Part shown: positions 50,175 to 58,859 of the stretch, one piece after another
Numbering within the stretch: position 1 is the stretch's first letter
How the letters are laid out: every line of letters begins with the position of its first letter
Assembly: GCA_910586665.1 (NCBI GenBank)
Contig: CAJUIX010000003.1
Location: 62,001-126,000, forward strand
Direction: 5' to 3'
Length of the DNA stretch: 64,000 nucleotides
Source: an uncultured Duncaniella sp.
Lineage (GTDB): Bacteria; Bacteroidota; Bacteroidia; Bacteroidales; Muribaculaceae
Position numbers and translations under genes: made by a program
The notes under the pieces: generated by a model
What the model saw: the letters and a program-made list of their open reading frames with translations, nothing else
The model's database searches: none
What the model was told of the DNA's origin: nothing

Positions 50175-51470
50175 ATGATTGAGAAATACAAACTCTTCAC
50201 CGTCTCGTTTTTCGGCGCGATGTGGGTTATGCTCTGCTTCGGTTTCGTGGCGGAGGAACTCATTCCGCCGCTGGAGTCGTTGAGGAGCTTTGTCTTTCTG
50301 CTTTGTGAGGTGGTCTTTCTCGGACTTGGACTTTTTACATTGCGCTCAAAGAGGGATATAACAGTCTTTGTATCCTTCGTCGTTTTGGCCGTAGTGTCCT
50401 CTAAACTTAATAATCTGAGTCCGGTTTATGTCATAAACGGTACCCGTGACTTTTTCGGCTTGCTCTTTGCCATACCTATAATCCGCTTCGTGTTGAAGTC
50501 AACGCATCGCGACCAGTTTATAGAATCGTTTGACAAACAGCTTTTTGTCTTTCTATTCATTCAGGCATTTTGCCTTGTCTGGCAATTTGTAAGATATGGC
50601 GCCAACGACCACGGTGGCGGCAGTATGGGTAATGGCTTCTCTGGCATTGTCTCCACGCTTATATATATCATATCATTCTATCTCTTGTCAAAAAGGTGGA
50701 ACTTCGATAACTACTGGGTCGGTATAAGGGATAACAAAATATATTTCATCCTCCTCTTGCCGACTTTCCTCAATGAGACCAAGATCAGCTTTATTTTCCT
50801 GATGGCTTATTTTCTCTTGTTGTTGAAAGTCGAATGGAAGACCGTGTTTAAAGTCCTTGTGTCTATCCCACTCATTATAGTAGGAATGGTTGGAGCCGGC
50901 CTCGCCTATCTGACCATTACACAGCAGTCATTTGAAGATGTATTTACTCAAGCTGCGATGGATGACTATATGATAGGCGAGGATCCTGAGGAACTCATAG
51001 ACCTTGCGGTCGCCATACAGGACGAGATTTATGACGAGGAGGATATCGGACTGATTGACATCCCGCGCTTCTCAAAGCTTCTTCTTGTCCCTGAGGCACT
51101 CCCTGATTCCGAAGGAGGCGTTTTGCTTGGTGCAGGCGTAGGGCAATTCAAAGGTGGTTCGGTGTTGCAATTGACAGAATATGCCGAGAGATGGAACTGG
51201 CTCCTGTCAGGCTCGATTCCATTTGTATTTTTTATATTGATGCAGCTCGGTCTGATAGGTGTGGCATGGATGTTTTTTGTCCTGATTACAGCGCTTTTGC
51301 CTCGCAGTTCGACCCTTATGGGCAAAAACATAAAACTATTTCTTTGGATTATTATATTACTTATCATGTTCTATAATGATTCACTCCGATATTTCCCCCT
51401 ATGTTTCATTCTATTCTATATAGCGTTGCGAGGATATACCAATGTGCCTCAAAAGGAAATAAGCGAGTGA
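50175..51470 (+). CDS. Wzy-like O-antigen/capsule polymerase (probable)
   Basis: A 431-residue membrane protein with about ten hydrophobic helices and one large hydrophilic loop (about 255-325, TITQQSFEDVFTQAA to GGVLLGAGVGQFKGG). This is the topology of Wzy-type polymerases, whose sequences are very divergent. The GAGVGQFKGGS stretch is reminiscent of the conserved loop of O-antigen ligase/polymerase proteins. Assignment rests on topology and its place between the copolymerase and glycosyltransferase genes. Confidence 0.7.
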   Translation: MIEKYKLFTVSFFGAMWVMLCFGFVAEELIPPLESLRSFVFLLCEVVFLGLGLFTLRSKRDITVFVSFVVLAVVSSKLNNLSPVYVINGTRDFFGLLFAIPIIRFVLKSTHRDQFIESFDKQLFVFLFIQAFCLVWQFVRYGANDHGGGSMGNGFSGIVSTLIYIISFYLLSKRWNFDNYWVGIRDNKIYFILLLPTFLNETKISFIFLMAYFLLLLKVEWKTVFKVLVSIPLIIVGMVGAGLAYLTITQQSFEDVFTQAAMDDYMIGEDPEELIDLAVAIQDEIYDEEDIGLIDIPRFSKLLLVPEALPDSEGGVLLGAGVGQFKGGSVLQLTEYAERWNWLLSGSIPFVFFILMQLGLIGVAWMFFVLITALLPRSSTLMGKNIKLFLWIIILLIMFYNDSLRYFPLCFILFYIALRGYTNVPQKEISE

Positions 51471-51494
51471 TGTTCCTTATCTTTTTATAGTTCT

Positions 51495-52538
51495 ATGGAA
51501 TCAACTCCGAGAATATCAGTCATAATACCTGTCTACAAAGTTGAAAAATACCTTCATACATGTGTGGACAGTGTGCTCCGCCAGACATTTCAGGATTTTG
51601 AAATAATTCTTGTGGATGACGGGTCGCCTGATAACTGTCCTGCCCTTTGCGATGAGTATGCCGGGGGCGATTCAAGGATAAGGGTCATACACAAGGAGAA
51701 CGCAGGCTTGGGAATGGCCCGCAATTCAGGCCTTGATATTTCCAGTGGTGAATACGTCTGTTTCATAGATTCTGACGATTACATAGCTCCAAATACATTG
51801 GAATACTGTTATGGATTGGCAGCTAAGGAAAATGCCGACCAGGTGAGATTTCTATTTAGGCGTTTCTCTGATTCTGACGACATTCATTCTGATATTGTAA
51901 CTGTCGATAATGACTACTCCGTGGGGCATGGCCCTGAAAAAATACAGCCGGTGCTCAATATAATCTCTCCACTGTTTGACCGGCAGACATTTTTTGCCCC
52001 GTCAACGGCAAGTGCATGCACCGCCCTTTACAGGCGCGAGCTTATTGAGAAGAGTAATCTACGATTCTTGTCTGAGCGAAAGATCATGAGCGAGGACTAT
52101 CTCTTCAATGTGGACGTCGGGGCAGTGTGCGATAAGATAATCTATACCTCTAATGAATTCTATTATTATCGGTACAACAATTCATCCACATCACGCACTA
52201 TCCGCCATGACCGTGTCAGCAGGGCTGTTGAATTTTCAAAATTCTATGCTGAAAAACTGAGACAGTATGGTTACGAGGATAGTGATATTATAGCTATGGG
52301 ATATACGATAGGGGAGATGCGTTCATACAATATGCTTCTTTTCTATTCTGACTTACCTCACAAACTTAAAAAAGAAGCCTTTCTAAAGGTGCTTGATAAT
52401 GAGTACATCTCACGAATCAAACGTGAATATCCTATAAATAAGCTTCCTGCCATACAGCGTGTCGCTTTCACACTGCACACGAAGCGGCAATATTGGTCCA
52501 GCTATCTGATTACCCGTCTCAGGTATATGCTATCATGA
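51495..52538 (+). CDS. GT2 family glycosyltransferase
   Basis: A 347-residue GT-A enzyme with ISVIIPVYKVEKYL, LVDDGSPDN, ENAGLGMARNSG and the DXD-type FIDSDDYI. The C-terminal half (HTKRQYWSSY) is of the type seen in capsule loci. It is the only glycosyltransferase in this operon, so it should add the sugar(s) to a lipid-linked precursor begun elsewhere. Donor unknown. Confidence 0.92.
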   Translation: MESTPRISVIIPVYKVEKYLHTCVDSVLRQTFQDFEIILVDDGSPDNCPALCDEYAGGDSRIRVIHKENAGLGMARNSGLDISSGEYVCFIDSDDYIAPNTLEYCYGLAAKENADQVRFLFRRFSDSDDIHSDIVTVDNDYSVGHGPEKIQPVLNIISPLFDRQTFFAPSTASACTALYRRELIEKSNLRFLSERKIMSEDYLFNVDVGAVCDKIIYTSNEFYYYRYNNSSTSRTIRHDRVSRAVEFSKFYAEKLRQYGYEDSDIIAMGYTIGEMRSYNMLLFYSDLPHKLKKEAFLKVLDNEYISRIKREYPINKLPAIQRVAFTLHTKRQYWSSYLITRLRYMLS

Positions 52539-52576
52539 TTTTTCTAAAACAAATGACTCTTTAATCGAATCCATAT

Positions 52577-54391
52577 ATGCAAGCAATAATATTGGCAGCC
52601 GGAATGGGGCGACGTCTCGGACAGTTGACCGAGGGAAATACCAAATGTATGCTCGAGGTAAATGGCGAAAGGCTTATTGACCGCGTGGTCCGCAAACTGT
52701 CGGCTCTTGATTTGAAGAGAATCGTTATAGTTGTCGGCTATGAGCGTGCCAATCTTATAAATTACATAAATTCCACTTATCCCGACCTTAATGTGGAGTT
52801 TGTGGAGAATACTGTATACGATAAAACGAACAACATCTATTCTCTTTGGCTTGCGAAAGACTATCTTATGGAGGATGACACCCTCCTGCTTGAATCTGAT
52901 TTGATTTTTGAGGACAGTGTGATTGACTGCGCTCTCGAGTCACCGTATAAAAACATAGCTCTCGTAGCAAAATATGAGCCGTGGATGGACGGGACAATGG
53001 TATGTAAGGATTCAAATGACAATATTGTCACATTCATACCCAAGTCGGCTTTCGACTATGCCGATACAGACAGTTACTATAAGACGGTCAATATTTATAA
53101 GTTCAGCCGTGAGTTCTCATCCGACCGTTATCTCCCTTTCCTTGAGGCATATATCAAGGCAATGGGCAATAATGAATACTATGAGCAGGTGTTGCGGGTG
53201 ATGACCCTGATTGACAACTGCGAAATCAAGGCCGTTGACATTGAAAGCCGGAGATGGTATGAGATAGACGACGTCCAGGATCTCCGCATAGCCGAGACAA
53301 TATTTGCCTCTGACGAGTGCCGCCTTCAGAAATTGCAGCACAGTTTCGGCGGTTACTGGCGCTATCGCGGACTGCTTGACTTCTGCTATCTTGTAAATCC
53401 TTATTTCCCTACACCTAAAATGGTCCACGAGATGAAGGCCAACTTTGAAAATCTCCTGCGCCAGTATCCCTCGGGTATGGGGGTCAACTCAATGCTTGCA
53501 GGAAAATATTTCGGAGTGAATCAGGATTATATCTGTGTCGGCAATGGTGCGGCAGAACTTATCAAAAGTCTGATGGAAACCACCGAGGGACGTCTCGGCG
53601 TGGTCTATCCCACTTTCGAGGAGTATCCCAACCGCGTGAAAGAATCTGAGCGTGTGGTATATAGACCGCAGACTGACGATTTTAGTTATACGGCTGATGA
53701 CCTTATCGCTTATTTTGAAGATAAGGCTATTTCGTCGCTATTGGTAATCAATCCTGACAATCCTTCGGGCAATTTCATCTCTGTTGAAGGCTTGTTGCGT
53801 CTTGCCGAATGGAGTAGCCGGAAGGGTATAAGGCTTGTCGTTGATGAATCGTTTGTTGATTTTTCCGACGAGGGTGCAGCCAACACCTTGATTACAAATA
53901 TTGTTCTTGAACGCTTCCCTCATCTGTGTGTGATGAAGAGTATCTCCAAGTCATACGGAGTACCCGGTTTGCGACTTGGTGTACTTGCTTCGTCTGATCG
54001 GAATCTGATAGAAAGGATGAAAAAAGATGTCGCTATTTGGAATATAAACTCATTTGCCGAGTACTACATGCAGATTTACGGAAAATATGAGGCCGACTAT
54101 TTACGTTCTTGCGAAATGTTCCGCTGTGAGCGCGATATATTCTATGGAGAACTGTCGGAGATTGACTATTTGCGCGTCTTCCCCTCGCAGGCCAATTATT
54201 TTCTATGCGAGGTAAAAGGTGGTCACACATCATATGAACTCACACTCCGCATACTTTCCGATTTCAATATATTGATTAAGGATTGCTCGGCTAAGAAGGG
54301 CTTTGAGGACAGTAGACAGTATGTGCGTATAGCCATTCGCGACAGAAAAGACAATGCCTCACTCATAAAAGCGCTTAAAACTTTGTCATAA
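52577..54391 (+). CDS. fused nucleotidyltransferase (LicC/PntC-like) and PLP-dependent aminotransferase/decarboxylase-like enzyme
   Basis: A 604-residue fusion. Residues 1-240 form a sugar-nucleotide/phosphocholine-cytidylyltransferase-like domain (AIILAAGMGRRLGQLTEGNTKCML, then LLLESDLIFED). Residues about 250-604 form a fold-type I PLP domain resembling histidinol-phosphate aminotransferase and CobD: GNGAAELIKSL, INPDNPSGNF, VDESFVDF, PLP lysine Lys458 in KSISKSYGVPGLRLG. LicC-type domains make CDP-choline or CDP-ethanolamine. CobD-like enzymes decarboxylate O-phosphoamino acids; related fusions act in phosphonate activation. With licD nearby, synthesis of a CDP-amino alcohol is inferred. 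No phosphonate genes (pepM, ppd) are present. Confidence 0.82.
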   Translation: MQAIILAAGMGRRLGQLTEGNTKCMLEVNGERLIDRVVRKLSALDLKRIVIVVGYERANLINYINSTYPDLNVEFVENTVYDKTNNIYSLWLAKDYLMEDDTLLLESDLIFEDSVIDCALESPYKNIALVAKYEPWMDGTMVCKDSNDNIVTFIPKSAFDYADTDSYYKTVNIYKFSREFSSDRYLPFLEAYIKAMGNNEYYEQVLRVMTLIDNCEIKAVDIESRRWYEIDDVQDLRIAETIFASDECRLQKLQHSFGGYWRYRGLLDFCYLVNPYFPTPKMVHEMKANFENLLRQYPSGMGVNSMLAGKYFGVNQDYICVGNGAAELIKSLMETTEGRLGVVYPTFEEYPNRVKESERVVYRPQTDDFSYTADDLIAYFEDKAISSLLVINPDNPSGNFISVEGLLRLAEWSSRKGIRLVVDESFVDFSDEGAANTLITNIVLERFPHLCVMKSISKSYGVPGLRLGVLASSDRNLIERMKKDVAIWNINSFAEYYMQIYGKYEADYLRSCEMFRCERDIFYGELSEIDYLRVFPSQANYFLCEVKGGHTSYELTLRILSDFNILIKDCSAKKGFEDSRQYVRIAIRDRKDNASLIKALKTLS

Positions 54392-54404
54392 GCATATTTA
54401 AGGT

Positions 54405-55838
54405 ATGGGAGATTCTCTTGGACGCAAGGCAATGAAGGGAACTATCTGGTCGGCAGCCGACCGGGTAGGTAATATGTGTCTTCAGTTCGGAGTAAACCTC
54501 GTCCTTGCCAATCTGCTTCTGCCTCGCGACTTCGGAGCTGTCGGCATGATTGAAATTTTCATGGCCGTATCAATGGTTCTGATTGATGGAGGATTTGCTT
54601 CGGCCCTTATTCAGAAGAAGCACCCGACGCAGTCCGACTATTCTACGATATTTTATTGCAATATAGCAATATCGGTTTTTCTATACGGCATTATATTCCT
54701 GTGTGCGCCGCTTGTCGCTGATTTTTTCAAGCTTCCGCTGCTCAGAGATGTGCTCAGGGTGATAGGCCTGATACTTATAACCAATTCATTGGCAATAGTA
54801 CAGACCAACCGTCTGAGAAAGCAACTGGAGCTTAACAAGCTTGCGTTTGCCAACCTGACCTCCTATGCTATTGGCGGTACGCTTGCCATTCTTGCTGCTT
54901 TCAATGGCTTCGGAGTATGGAGCCTCGTCATATTGCAGCTTGGATATAGTTCGGTGCTGGCTGTTATTCTATGGGTTGTCACCCGCTGGACGCCATCTCT
55001 CACATTTTCTCGACAGTCCCTGAGGGAACTTTTTAATTTCGGAGGCTATTTGCTTGCAGCGAGCATATTGCAGGAAATTTGTAAGAACATGCAGAGTATA
55101 ATCATTGGCAAGCGCTTTTCTACGACTGATGTCGGACTGTATTCCCAGGCTTATAAGCTTGACAGGATTGCGTCATACACGCTTCCTAATATTTTGGTCC
55201 AGGTGATGTTTCCCGTATATGCCTCTGTTCAGGACGATGACGAAAGGCTCGTAAGTATGCTCGGGCTCAACACCCGCATGATTTCCTTTGTCGTATTCCC
55301 GCTGATGGCTATACTTATTCTTGTTGCCACCCCTTTGGTCGTGGCGCTCTATGGTGTTGAGTGGACGGAGAGTGCGTCGTATTTCAAGGTTCTATGTGTC
55401 GGCGGCCTGTTTGTCTGTCTGCAAAACACTAATTTTTTCGCTGTGGCAGCCAAGGGCAAGAGCAGCCAGCTGTTTTATTGGAGCATATATAAGTGGAGCT
55501 TCCTCCTGACGTGTCTATTTATCGGTATGATATACGGTATTTATGGCCTGTTGTGGGGAATGGTCCTCAGCAATCTCAATATTTTCATTGTAAATGCCCT
55601 ACTTGCCTCGCATTATACCGGCTATAAATTTCAAACCCAGCTCAGGGATATGGCTCCGATACTTGTTATAGCAGCAATCAGTATGCTCGTGGTCTATATG
55701 ATTCAAAATTCACTGCAACATCACTTTATAATAAGCATGGTGGTATATTTCGGAATATATGCAGCATTGGCTTATGCGTTGCGTCTGAAGGTCGTCAATG
55801 AAATAAAAGAAGTAATAATTCGTTTGATTAATAGATAA
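54405..55838 (+). CDS. Wzx-like lipopolysaccharide/capsule flippase
   Basis: A 477-residue polysaccharide transport protein of the MOP superfamily (lipopolysaccharide biosynthesis protein type), with about 12-14 hydrophobic helices. The typical start is LGRKAMKGTIWSAADRVGNM, followed by LLLPRDFGAVGM and the mid-part IGKRFSTTDVGLYSQAYKL. It would flip the lipid-linked repeat unit for polymerisation by the Wzy-like protein. Fourteen bp after the fusion gene and 10 bp before licD. Confidence 0.92.
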   Translation: MGDSLGRKAMKGTIWSAADRVGNMCLQFGVNLVLANLLLPRDFGAVGMIEIFMAVSMVLIDGGFASALIQKKHPTQSDYSTIFYCNIAISVFLYGIIFLCAPLVADFFKLPLLRDVLRVIGLILITNSLAIVQTNRLRKQLELNKLAFANLTSYAIGGTLAILAAFNGFGVWSLVILQLGYSSVLAVILWVVTRWTPSLTFSRQSLRELFNFGGYLLAASILQEICKNMQSIIIGKRFSTTDVGLYSQAYKLDRIASYTLPNILVQVMFPVYASVQDDDERLVSMLGLNTRMISFVVFPLMAILILVATPLVVALYGVEWTESASYFKVLCVGGLFVCLQNTNFFAVAAKGKSSQLFYWSIYKWSFLLTCLFIGMIYGIYGLLWGMVLSNLNIFIVNALLASHYTGYKFQTQLRDMAPILVIAAISMLVVYMIQNSLQHHFIISMVVYFGIYAALAYALRLKVVNEIKEVIIRLINR

Positions 55839-55848
55839 AACGAATTTC

Positions 55849-56679
55849 ATGACCACCGCATCCCATATAATAGACCCCGTGCTACATGCCGACTTGCGAC
55901 GACGTTTCAATCCCGACGGGTCGTCGCTGCGCCGTCACCAGCTGTTGATGCTCGACATGCTTAAAAAAATTGACAGTATCTGTCGCGACAATGGCATAAA
56001 TTACTGGCTCAGTTCCGGCACCTGCATAGGTGCCCTGCGTCACGGCGGCTTCATTCCCTGGGACGATGATGTGGATATCGAGATGTTTGAATCGGATTTT
56101 AAGAAACTCCGCTGTCTGATGGCTGATAGCGCCGACAATGGCCTTGTATGGCAGGATGCGCTTACAGATTCGGAGTATGTGCAGCCTTTTGCGAAGATTC
56201 GCGACACGCACACGCAGATTAACGAGCTTGAAGATGCTGATGTAAATTATAAGTACCGTGGTGTCTTTATTGATGTCTTTGCCCTCAAGCCGAGTTCTTC
56301 TCTGACGCTTTACAGATTTTGCAGCAAGATTCAGAATCTTTTTTTCTACAGGGTAAAAAACATATCCAATCGGACTCTGCGGCGTTCAATTCTGGCTTTT
56401 TCACACGTCTGTATAACCAATGGCCTGTTCCGACTTATTTCCGCTATTGATAGTATCGGGAGTCGGGGACAGTTCCGCCACCTTCCCGGGACAGGCTTCT
56501 ACCGCCCACGGTTTATAGACGACATTAAATCTACCCGCTCTGTCTCATTTGAGGATACACGGCTGCCTGTGCCGGTCAATGCCGAGGCTTATCTTGAAAA
56601 AATTTATGGCGATTTCAGGCAGTTGCCACCGACTGATATGATTGTACCGCATATCACCGACATAAAATATTTTGACTGA
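55849..56679 (+). CDS. LicD family phosphotransferase
   Basis: A 276-residue enzyme of the LicD/nucleotidyltransferase-fold family, which moves phosphorylcholine or a similar phospho-amino alcohol from CDP to a glycan. The family core is exact: INYWLSSGTCIGALRHGGF and IPWDDDVDIEM (catalytic Asp cluster), then FAKIRDTHTQINE and YKYRGVFIDVF. Last gene of the operon; paired with the LicC-like fusion gene. No licA kinase or licB choline transporter is present in the window. Confidence 0.9.
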   Translation: MTTASHIIDPVLHADLRRRFNPDGSSLRRHQLLMLDMLKKIDSICRDNGINYWLSSGTCIGALRHGGFIPWDDDVDIEMFESDFKKLRCLMADSADNGLVWQDALTDSEYVQPFAKIRDTHTQINELEDADVNYKYRGVFIDVFALKPSSSLTLYRFCSKIQNLFFYRVKNISNRTLRRSILAFSHVCITNGLFRLISAIDSIGSRGQFRHLPGTGFYRPRFIDDIKSTRSVSFEDTRLPVPVNAEAYLEKIYGDFRQLPPTDMIVPHITDIKYFD

Positions 56680-56687
56680 CATAAAAT

Positions 56688-56728
56688 GACATCAGCCCCG
56701 GCGAGTTTTTATCGCCGGGGCTGATGTC
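56688..56728. terminator. bidirectional terminator between licD and the parvulin gene
   Basis: Perfect 17-bp stem (56688-56704 with 56712-56728; core CAGCCCCGGCGA) and a 7-nt loop. Tails are GCATTTG on the plus strand and ATTTTAT on the minus strand. Serves both convergent genes. Confidence 0.75.
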
Positions 56729-56752
56729 GCATTTGTTATCATGTATAAAGCG

Positions 56753-58693
56753 CTATTTAGTAGCCTTTATATTTTTAAGAGCCTTCTTGTTGATTTTCAC
56801 TTTGTACTTGCTGTGGAGCGATTTGACCCAGCGCTGTTCGAGTTCCTGCTGGTAGTCGCTTGTGACAGCACCCTTCACGTCTGTAGCCTCTTCGGGAGCG
56901 TCAATTACGCGCCCTTCATAGGGGAACCACGATACCCATCTGCCGGGAGCCTGGGGCTTTTCGCCATTGAAGGCAATATTGTCAACAATAGCGTTGTCTC
57001 CTTTGGCTGTCACCACGCGTTCCACCTTTATGTCGCGGCCAAACTTGTCGCGAAGCCTGTCGACGAGAGAGTCATTTTCAACCTTGGTGCTTCCGAGATA
57101 GCTCTGGGCCGCGGTTGCAACTGAGTCAGAACTTGCAAAAATCACATAACCTTTATAGTGTGGCTTGTCCCATGTATATTTGCCACGATTCTTGGCAAAG
57201 AAATCTTTCAGGCCGTCTACGTCGCTCGAGGAGCGGTCCCAAATGTTGCGGTTGCTGATTTCAAAAAGGAGGATGCCGTCGCGGTACTCGCTTATAAGAT
57301 TGCGATATTCTGAATTGTCCCTCATAAGAGCTTCGCGTGCAGCCTTGGCGGTGGCATCGTCAAGATAGTTGTTAAGGCCGCTATAGAACACGGTGAAGGC
57401 GTCGTTTGCACCATTGCGCACATTTTCGGGTATTGAGGCGCTGATTTCGGCAGCGCTGATTGACTTGCCGTCGAGGGTGGCAATCGCATCTTTGGCGTTA
57501 AGGGCGATATCGAAGGCGCCCTTCACGTCATTTGCCGCAGCCATACGCTCCTTAAGCCCGAATAAGGCCACACTGTCAATCTTTAAGCCAAATGACTGTT
57601 TCAACTGGTCCATACGCTCCTTTTCAGGCATGGTTGAGCGCATGTCGCGCTTGATGACAGCCTGGATTGTCGGAAGTTCTTTGTCGAGCGAGCCTATGCC
57701 GTGGTAGGCAAGTGTCTGCACGATGTGGTAGCCGTAGGAAGTTTTGAAAGGTTCTGAAATCTCACCCTCCTTCAGGCTGAAGGAAGTTTCCTCGAATTCT
57801 TTGACCATTTCTCCCTGGCCGAATACACCGAGGCGTCCGCCATTGGCAGCCGAACCGGGATCTTCGCTTTCGGCACGGGCTATCGCGTCAAAGTCGCCTC
57901 CGTTTTTCAGCACTGTGTATATCGAATCAATTGCAGCCTTCTTTTTCTCGGCTTCCTCGGGGCTGAGGCCGGCTGTAAGTTTTAGGATGTGGCGAGCCTC
58001 GACCTTACCCGGATTTGGACGCTCGTCTTCTACCTTTATTATATGGAATCCGTAGGGTGCGTCGTCAATCACGGATGAAATCTGCCCTACAGGGGTGGTG
58101 TATGCGGCATATTCAAACGGATAGGGGAAACGGTTGGCATTGATGTAGCCCATAGAACCCTTGTTCTGTACGGCCGAGCGGTCAGCAGAGAAACGCATTG
58201 CCATCTCTCCGAAGTCAGCCCCGCCGTTTACTATCGCATTGCGGATGCTGTCGAGGCGTTGGCGGTTCTTCTCTTTCTCATCGAAAGTGGAGCCCAGGGG
58301 GAGCATGATGTGACTTACAAGGCGTGACTTCCCCATTCTGGCGTATGCCTCGTCGACCAGTCGCTTGTTGGTGAGGGAGTCAGTAAGATATGGCTTGGAG
58401 AGTTCGATGCAGTAGCCTTCGAATTCTTTGCGGAATTCGTCGGTCAGGTGTATGCCTGCGGCTTCAGCTTCGGCAACTTTCAGTTTGTACACGACAAACA
58501 TGTCAACATACTCGTCGAGAGTCTGAGGTGCGAGCTGCTGCAAGTTGTTTTTAGTGTAGAGGTATTCAAATTCGCTTTGATGAATGTCTTTTCCGCCAAT
58601 TGTCATGACGATTGGGTCATTGTTTTTTGCTGAGACGGCCGACAGCATGGCTATGCCGGCAATGGCGGATAAAATAATTGCTTGTTTCTTCAT
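56753..58693 (-). CDS. periplasmic peptidyl-prolyl isomerase (SurA/PrsA-like, two parvulin domains)
   Basis: A 646-residue exported foldase. Signal peptide (1-22), a helical chaperone region (30-115, YLYTKNNLQQLAPQTLDEYV). The first parvulin domain (about 120-222) opens SRLVSHIMLP and ends PYGFHIIKVED. The second (about 230-330) runs from VEARHILKLTAG to SYGYHIVQTL. A long C-terminal region of unknown fold (about 350-646) follows. By analogy with SurA it should help outer-membrane proteins fold; the window encodes several such barrels. Convergent with licD; upstream lies guaB with its own terminator. Confidence 0.9.
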   Translation of the reverse strand: MKKQAIILSAIAGIAMLSAVSAKNNDPIVMTIGGKDIHQSEFEYLYTKNNLQQLAPQTLDEYVDMFVVYKLKVAEAEAAGIHLTDEFRKEFEGYCIELSKPYLTDSLTNKRLVDEAYARMGKSRLVSHIMLPLGSTFDEKEKNRQRLDSIRNAIVNGGADFGEMAMRFSADRSAVQNKGSMGYINANRFPYPFEYAAYTTPVGQISSVIDDAPYGFHIIKVEDERPNPGKVEARHILKLTAGLSPEEAEKKKAAIDSIYTVLKNGGDFDAIARAESEDPGSAANGGRLGVFGQGEMVKEFEETSFSLKEGEISEPFKTSYGYHIVQTLAYHGIGSLDKELPTIQAVIKRDMRSTMPEKERMDQLKQSFGLKIDSVALFGLKERMAAANDVKGAFDIALNAKDAIATLDGKSISAAEISASIPENVRNGANDAFTVFYSGLNNYLDDATAKAAREALMRDNSEYRNLISEYRDGILLFEISNRNIWDRSSSDVDGLKDFFAKNRGKYTWDKPHYKGYVIFASSDSVATAAQSYLGSTKVENDSLVDRLRDKFGRDIKVERVVTAKGDNAIVDNIAFNGEKPQAPGRWVSWFPYEGRVIDAPEEATDVKGAVTSDYQQELEQRWVKSLHSKYKVKINKKALKNIKATK

Positions 58694-58792
58694 GAAAGGT
58701 GGTGGATGAACTGCTATTGTCAGTTTATTTACATTTATCTAACGCAGTTTTATTAACTTTATTGCATTGTCTTTCCCCTTGTGTGACGCTAT

Positions 58793-58835
58793 AAAAACAG
58801 GACTGCCGTGATTGTGTAAAATCACGGCAGTCCTG
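58793..58835 (-). terminator. intrinsic terminator after guaB
   Basis: Perfect 16-bp stem (58798-58813 with 58820-58835; core GGACTGCCGTGATT), loop of 6, then five T on the minus strand (58797-58793). It lies 25 bp after the guaB stop. Confidence 0.88.
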
Positions 58836-58859
58836 CCTTTATAGATTGTCAAAAGTTTC

